Positions 60,074 through 64,000 of a stretch of 64,000 nt of DNA are shown here, piece by piece; within the stretch, counting starts at the first letter, position 1; the number at the start of each line of letters is the position of its first letter. The notes beneath the pieces are model-generated. The model saw only the letters and a program-made list of their open reading frames with translations, searched no databases and was not told where the DNA came from. Source of the stretch: Streptomyces sp. MNU76 (GTDB lineage: Bacteria > Actinomycetota > Actinomycetes > Streptomycetales > Streptomycetaceae); the NCBI RefSeq assembly GCF_020982545.1, contig NZ_JAJKLK010000005.1, positions 1-64,000 on the forward strand, in the 5' to 3' direction. Position numbers and translations under genes: made by a program.

Positions 60074-60880
60074 TCACCCCTTCCGGCCGGGGCGGCGGAC
60101 ATGCACCGAGAGCGCCGGGGGCCGGGACAGGCCCAGCCCGCGGATGCCGTCGGCGAGCGTGACGTCCAGGTCGGCCCGTACGTCGTCGAGTTCGCGGAAG
60201 TGGGACACCGCGCGGACGTCGACCCGCTTGCGTCCGGCCCGGACCCGTACGGACTGTACGCCGGACACCTCCATGGCCCGGTCGCGCAGGGCCAGCGCGG
60301 CGGCGCCCCGGTGCAGCCCGGCCCGTACCTGGGGGTGGACTCGGCGCATCGGCAGGACGTCACGCAGCCCCGGGGTGGCGGCCAGGACCAGCAGCCAGAG
60401 GCCGAGGAGCACGGCGACCGCGGCGCCGACGAGCACCCAGGCGTCGTCGAGGGGCCGCTCGGCGAGCTCCCGGGCGAGCGAACGGCGCCACGCCATGGCG
60501 GGCCGGTCGGCACGGACGGCGACGACGTCGAACAGGAAGAGGCCCGTGCCCGCGAGGAGCAGTACCGCGAGGACGCCCGCGGGGACTCTGCGCGCGGACC
60601 AGAAGCGCCGCTCGCCGCCGTCCTCGCCCTTCTCGCCGTCCGGGGCGGGCGGCGGGTGGTAGGCGGAGGCGGACGCGGACTGGTCCGGATCGCGGCCGGC
60701 CGCCTTGTCGCCGACGGCCGCGTCGACCGGGTCGACCGGGTCGCCGCCCCGCTCCTCGGGCTGCTGCTCGGCGGTCCTCTCCATGGCCTTTTCCGTGGCC
60801 TCGCCCGTGGCCTTCTCCGTGGCCTTCTCGATGACGGGTAGTCGTCGCGTGGTGCCTTCGGTGCGCTGGGGTTCGCTCAT
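60074..60880 (-). CDS. DUF6286-family membrane protein of the alkaline-shock operon
   Basis: A 268-residue protein: Lys/Glu/Ala-rich start with short repeats of EKATEKATGEATEKAMERT, two membrane helices (about 100-120 and 150-175), and a soluble tail with RVRAGRKRVDVRAVSHFREL, similar in pattern to an Asp23 domain. Streptomycete operons of this type often hold such a DUF6286 protein. ATGA overlap with the upstream Asp23-like gene; 6 bp from amaP. GGAGG precedes the ATG. Confidence 0.8.
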   Translation of the reverse strand: MSEPQRTEGTTRRLPVIEKATEKATGEATEKAMERTAEQQPEERGGDPVDPVDAAVGDKAAGRDPDQSASASAYHPPPAPDGEKGEDGGERRFWSARRVPAGVLAVLLLAGTGLFLFDVVAVRADRPAMAWRRSLARELAERPLDDAWVLVGAAVAVLLGLWLLVLAATPGLRDVLPMRRVHPQVRAGLHRGAAALALRDRAMEVSGVQSVRVRAGRKRVDVRAVSHFRELDDVRADLDVTLADGIRGLGLSRPPALSVHVRRPGRKG

Positions 60881-61260
60881 CGCGTCCTCCCCTGTGCCAC
60901 GTCGTGTGCGTGTGCCAGGTGCAGCCGTTCCACCTGGACGGCCACCTCCGTCACGCGCATTCCCGCCAACGTCCCTACCCGCTCGATGACATGGCGACGC
61001 ACCGCAGCGCACTGGCCACCGATGTCCGAGGGGTAGGGAAGCCCGAGCGTGACGCGGACGCGCGCGGTCTCATGAAGGACGACCACGGTGGCGTTCGGGG
61101 GCGCGGAGGCGGGCGCCGGCGCCACCAGTGCCTCGCGCGCCGCCTGGGCGGCGATCTTCGCGACCACCCGGTCGGCGATCCGGGTCGCCCCGCGTTCACC
61201 GGGCGCGACGGTGCTCGTCTCCCGCGTCTGCGGGGGATGCCCGCCGTCCACCGGGTTCAT
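60877..61260 (-). CDS. Asp23/Gls24-family protein (second copy)
   Basis: A 127-residue protein of the Asp23/Gls24 alkaline-shock family, with ATRIADRVVAKIAAQAAREA, the core helix-strand pattern, and HVIERVGTLAGMRVTEVAVQV, typical of the end. Its start and stop codons overlap the neighbours on each side (ATGA), which shows tight coupling. Confidence 0.88.
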   Translation of the reverse strand: MNPVDGGHPPQTRETSTVAPGERGATRIADRVVAKIAAQAAREALVAPAPASAPPNATVVVLHETARVRVTLGLPYPSDIGGQCAAVRRHVIERVGTLAGMRVTEVAVQVERLHLAHAHDVAQGRTR

Positions 61261-61442
61261 CGGCGTCGGTCGTCACGCGGGCGGAAGAAGTCGCCCAGGT
61301 CCAGGTCCCCCTCCAGGAACCGGCCGACGACGAAGCCGACGGCACCCAGCGCGGCCACCAGCAGGAAGGCCCCGAATCCGCCGAAGTATCCGGCGAAGCC
61401 CAGCGCCATCCCGGCGATCATGCCGATCACGGCCAAGCTCAT
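61257..61442 (-). CDS. DUF2273-like small membrane protein
   Basis: A 61-residue protein with two membrane helices (about 3-20 and 23-43) and an acidic/basic tail (EGDLDLGDFFRPRDDRRR). DUF2273 proteins accompany Asp23 in alkaline-shock operons. Its stop overlaps the next start (ATGA). AGGAGCGC precedes the ATG. Confidence 0.85.
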   Translation of the reverse strand: MSLAVIGMIAGMALGFAGYFGGFGAFLLVAALGAVGFVVGRFLEGDLDLGDFFRPRDDRRR

Positions 61443-61480
61443 GCTGCGCTCCTAGCGATTCGGAGACTCTCGACACGGGA

Positions 61481-61966
61481 TCACTGCAGCCGGGACTCCG
61501 GCTCCTCGTCCTCTTCGTCCGGCAGCTTCACATCGCTGACGGCGATGTTGACCTCGACGACCTCCAGGCCGGTCATCCGCTCGACGGCCGCGATGACGTT
61601 CTCGCGCACATCACGGGCCACATCGCTGATGGACACCCCGTAGTCGACGACGATCTCCAGGTCGAGCGCGGTCTGCACCTCGCCGACCTCGACCTTCACA
61701 CCCCGGGTCACGGACTTGGCCCCGCCGGGGACCCGGTCGCGCATCGCGCCGAAGGTCCGGGACAGTCCGCTGCCCATGGCGTGGACGCCCACCACCTCCC
61801 GCGCGGCCATCCCGGCGATCTTCTCCACGACGCCGTCGGCGATGGTCGTACGCCCCCGTTCCTCCGGATCACCGCCGCCGCGCCGGGTAGCCCTGCGTCC
61901 GACCTGCGTCGGCTCCTTGGTGGTGTCGGGCCCTTCCGTCCGGTTCCGCTCCGTCATGTCAGTCAT
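61481..61966 (-). CDS. Asp23/Gls24-family alkaline shock protein (first copy)
   Basis: A 161-residue protein. A charged 40-residue N-terminal stretch is followed by the Asp23 domain: TTIADGVVEKIAGMAAREVV, KVEVGEVQTALDLEIVVDYG, and the end RMTGLEVVEVNIAVSDVKLP. Asp23 proteins are abundant, membrane-associated, and linked to envelope stress. It is the first gene of the operon; the promoter should lie in the 87-bp gap to the divergent gene at 62054. Confidence 0.92.
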   Translation of the reverse strand: MTDMTERNRTEGPDTTKEPTQVGRRATRRGGGDPEERGRTTIADGVVEKIAGMAAREVVGVHAMGSGLSRTFGAMRDRVPGGAKSVTRGVKVEVGEVQTALDLEIVVDYGVSISDVARDVRENVIAAVERMTGLEVVEVNIAVSDVKLPDEEDEEPESRLQ

Positions 61967-62053
61967 GCCGTCAGTCCCTTCCGGTCGTCCCCTTCAAGCC
62001 CACAGTAAGCGCGGTCGCGGCACCGCGCGCCGGGGATGCGGCAGGCTGGAGGA

Positions 62054-62866
62054 ATGACGGCTGACGGTTGGACGAAGGCGGTGCGCCGACAACTCGGGCT
62101 CGGCCGCGTACTCCCCCTGGGCGGCCCGCACGACGGCGCGTGGATCACGGAGAGCGCGGCGGGGAGGGCTCTGCGCCACGCGGCCGCGTCCCTGCGCGGG
62201 CTGACGCTCGGCGGACTCCGGATCTCTTCCGTCGACGCCGGTGAGGAGCCGGGTGGGGACGCGGACGGCTCCGGGCACGAGACGGCGGTGCCGCCGCCCC
62301 CGAGTGCCCTGCCGCCCGGTCCGCTCCGGGTCACGGCCGACCTCGGGGTCACGGCGGGCCGGGCCGCCGAGCCCCTCCCGGCCACGGCGGCCCGGCTGCG
62401 GACGGCCCTGTTCACGGCCGCCGGGGAACGCCTCGGGCCGGCGGTGGCCGAGGTGGATCTCCGGGTGACGCATCTGGTGGAGAAGCACGCGGGGGTGTCC
62501 GATCCGCTGGAGGCCGACGCGGCGCCGTCCGGCCCGGTGCCCGAACCGTCGCCCAGCGCTGCGGCGGCGCCGACGGGCGACGACGAGGAGTCCCGGGTGA
62601 CCGCGGCGGCACTCGCCGTCCCTGGCGTCGCCCGTCTGACCGACGGCCTCGGGGATGCCGGTGTCCCGGGCGGCCTCGGCGGTCTCGGCCGTGCGGTCGA
62701 CATCGCCGCCGGGCCGGCCCTCCCCCGCCGCCATGTCCGCGTGGAACTGGCGGTGACGGGGGAACGACGTGCCCTGGACGTGGCCCGCGGGGTACGGGCG
62801 GCGGTGAGCGACGCGCTGCCGGACCGCCCGTCGGTGGCGGTTCTCATCACGGCGGTCGACACCTGA
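62054..62866 (+). CDS. Conserved streptomycete protein divergent from the alkaline-shock operon
   Basis: A 270-residue Ala/Pro/Gly-rich protein. The C-terminal part (ESRVTAAALAVPGVARLTDG, then RRHVRVELAVTGERRALDVA) resembles an Asp23 domain. The N-terminal half has a similar pattern (RVTADLGVTAG). Databases label such proteins nucleopolyhedrovirus P10 family, which I regard as a misnomer. A CAGGCT box lies 6 nt before the ATG; the GGAGGA directly before the ATG is too close for a ribosome site. It likely belongs to the same stress system. Confidence 0.75.
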   Translation: MTADGWTKAVRRQLGLGRVLPLGGPHDGAWITESAAGRALRHAAASLRGLTLGGLRISSVDAGEEPGGDADGSGHETAVPPPPSALPPGPLRVTADLGVTAGRAAEPLPATAARLRTALFTAAGERLGPAVAEVDLRVTHLVEKHAGVSDPLEADAAPSGPVPEPSPSAAAAPTGDDEESRVTAAALAVPGVARLTDGLGDAGVPGGLGGLGRAVDIAAGPALPRRHVRVELAVTGERRALDVARGVRAAVSDALPDRPSVAVLITAVDT

Positions 62867-62905
62867 TCCCGCGTCCCACGCCTGATCCCGTATCCCGCGT
62901 CCCGC

Positions 62906-62945
62906 ATCGGACGGTCGGCTCGTGATCTCTGATCGGACGGTCGGC
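62906..62945. repeat. Direct repeat ATCGGACGGTCGGC
   Basis: Two 14-bp copies at 62906-62919 and 62932-62945, 26 bp apart, in the gap between the convergent hypothetical and enoyl-CoA hydratase genes. A CCTGATCCCG repeat lies just upstream (near 62861 and 62881). Confidence 0.75.
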
Positions 62946-62999
62946 CTGTGCTCCCGAAGCGTGGCGGTCGGCGCCTGAGCCCCAGGGGCCCCCGACCGG

Positions 63000-63791
63000 C
63001 TACTCGCCGATTCCCGCGAGGTCCCGCAGGCGTCGGGCCTGGGCCGCCCGCTCCGCCGCCCGCTGTTCGTCGTAGCCGCGGCCCTGGGCACCGCGCAGCA
63101 GCGCCTTGGTCTCGACGACCGCGTCCCGGGGCGCGGTCACCAGCGCCCCGGCGAGGTCGCGCACCGCGTCGTCGAGCTGGTCGGCGGGCACCGCGAGGTT
63201 CGCTAGGCCGATCCGCTGGGCCTCGTCCGCCTGGACGAACCGTCCGGTGAGGCAGATCTCCAGCGCGCGGGCGTACCCGACGAGGCTCACCAAGGGGTGT
63301 GTCCCGGTGAGGTCGGGCACGAGTCCCAGGCTGGTTTCGAGCATGGCGAACTGCACGTCGTCGGCGACGACGCGCAGGTCACAGGCGAGAGCAAGCTGGA
63401 AGCCCGCTCCGACGGCGTGTCCCTGCACGGCGGCGACGGACACGATGTCGTTGCGCCGCCACCAGGTGAACGCCTCCTGGTACTCGGCGATGGTCGCGTC
63501 GAGCCCGGCGTCGTCACGACGCGCGAGCTCGATGAACGACGGCTCCCCTTCGATGCCTTCGGGCGTGAACATCTGCCGGTTGAGTCCGGCGGAGAACGAT
63601 GTGCCCTCGGCCCGCAGCACGACCACGCGGACGGAGCCCGGCACCGACCGCCCGGCCTCGGTGAGCGCCCGCCACAGGGCGGGACTCTGCGCGTTGCGCT
63701 TGGCCGGATTGGTCAGCGTCACCGTGGCGATGGCGTCGTCGACGGTGAACCGTACGCCGTCCTTGTCGAGCAGCGGTTCGAGCGAAGCCAT
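63000..63791 (-). CDS. Enoyl-CoA hydratase/isomerase family protein
   Basis: A 263-residue crotonase-fold protein. The oxyanion loop motifs are visible: SAGLNRQMF (first) and GHAVGAGFQLALACDLRV (second), and a catalytic glutamate candidate in FAMLETSLGLVPDLTGTHPL. It could hydrate enoyl-CoA in fatty-acid breakdown or be an isomerase. GGAGG lies 7 nt before the ATG. A helical tail follows as usual. Confidence 0.93.
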   Translation of the reverse strand: MASLEPLLDKDGVRFTVDDAIATVTLTNPAKRNAQSPALWRALTEAGRSVPGSVRVVVLRAEGTSFSAGLNRQMFTPEGIEGEPSFIELARRDDAGLDATIAEYQEAFTWWRRNDIVSVAAVQGHAVGAGFQLALACDLRVVADDVQFAMLETSLGLVPDLTGTHPLVSLVGYARALEICLTGRFVQADEAQRIGLANLAVPADQLDDAVRDLAGALVTAPRDAVVETKALLRGAQGRGYDEQRAAERAAQARRLRDLAGIGE

Positions 63792-63854
63792 GGTGCGCCT
63801 CCGATGGGTGCGGTCAGCAGAGCGATGGAGCATCACTAAGTGACTGCACAGTAA

Positions 63855-63886
63855 CCACCCGGTCGATCAGCCGACCGACCGGGTGG
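63855..63886 (-). terminator. Terminator of the gene at the right edge
   Basis: A perfect 11-bp stem (63855-63865 with 63876-63886) with a 10-nt loop, about 30 nt past the stop codon at 63917 on the minus strand. Confidence 0.8.
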
Positions 63887-63916
63887 CCACCATCGAAGCC
63901 GATGGGCCGCCCGGCG

Positions 63917-64000
63917 TCAGGCCGACGCGGCCTTCTTGCCCCGCGTCGCGCCGCCACGCCCTCGGAGCGTGACGCCCGACTCGCTGAGCATCCGGTGTAC
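63917..64000 (-). CDS. C-terminal end of a protein, possibly HTH regulator (5' end outside window)
   Basis: The last 27 codons of a minus-strand frame open to the window edge: VHRMLSESGVTLRGRGG followed by a Lys/Ala tail. The pattern resembles the end of a helix-turn-helix of resolvase type (V-x-R-x-L-x-E-x-G-V). Too short for a firm call. Confidence 0.4.
   Translation of the reverse strand, partial: VHRMLSESGVTLRGRGGATRGKKAASA

Overview
The window is chromosomal DNA from a Streptomyces species. The evidence is very high G+C content, G/C-ended codons, many GTG starts, TANNNT boxes 6-7 nt ahead of start codons (leaderless mRNAs), a ChpE-type chaplin, a streptophobe-type membrane protein and several intergenic repeats known from streptomycete chromosomes. 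The order of the core genes (chpE, two-component system, serB, fabI-fabG, tldD-pmbA, tyrS, moaA, actP, paired S8 proteases) is, as far as I remember, that of the conserved SCO1793-SCO1830 block of S. coelicolor. No rRNA, tRNA, CRISPR array, insertion sequence or prophage was seen.

Layout. 0-10 kb: end of a Spo0M-like gene, a PEBP protein, an HNH nuclease, an SPFH/NfeD pair, an ABC ATPase, two chaplin-type genes, a NarL-type kinase/regulator pair, and an SDR coupled to a QueA-like enzyme. 10-18.5 kb: a secreted transglycosylase behind a structured leader, an FHA-containing ABC exporter, a streptophobe protein with a scrambled tail, a repeat-rich 0.66 kb gap, serB and a SixA-like phosphatase. 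18.5-23.2 kb: two tiny membrane proteins, a divergent MFS/GntR pair, a small secreted protein, and the fabG-fabI fatty-acid reductase operon.

23.36-30.72 kb is the accessory part. A two-gene operon encodes a 1953-residue P-loop NTPase and, 3 nt downstream, a 498-residue protein ending in an R-x4-H motif of the HEPN ribonuclease type. It sits between fabG and tldD, which I remember as neighbours in other streptomycetes. A giant NTPase coupled to a HEPN-like effector is the usual layout of an intracellular defence or conflict system, and I cannot match it to a named one. It is the best candidate here for an undescribed system.

30.9-44 kb: tldD-pmbA, whose junction has been rebuilt by a 36-bp duplication, then tyrS, small membrane proteins, moaA, a DUF485-actP acetate permease operon, and two S8 proteases, the second with a one-base frameshift. 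44-64 kb: a CoA-transferase family protein, a CopD-like protein, a coupled sterol-desaturase-family and lysoplasmalogenase pair, an exonuclease with a BRCT domain, SURF1, a doubly frameshifted gene, cstA-ybdD, a symporter-sigma factor-membrane protein chain, a GH15 enzyme, an atypical SDR, a five-gene alkaline-shock (Asp23/AmaP) operon, and an enoyl-CoA hydratase.

At least two genes (41878-43406 and 50089-51031), and probably a third (the tail of 13895-15868), carry single-base losses beside G/C runs. Consensus errors in the assembly are therefore as likely as true pseudogenes.
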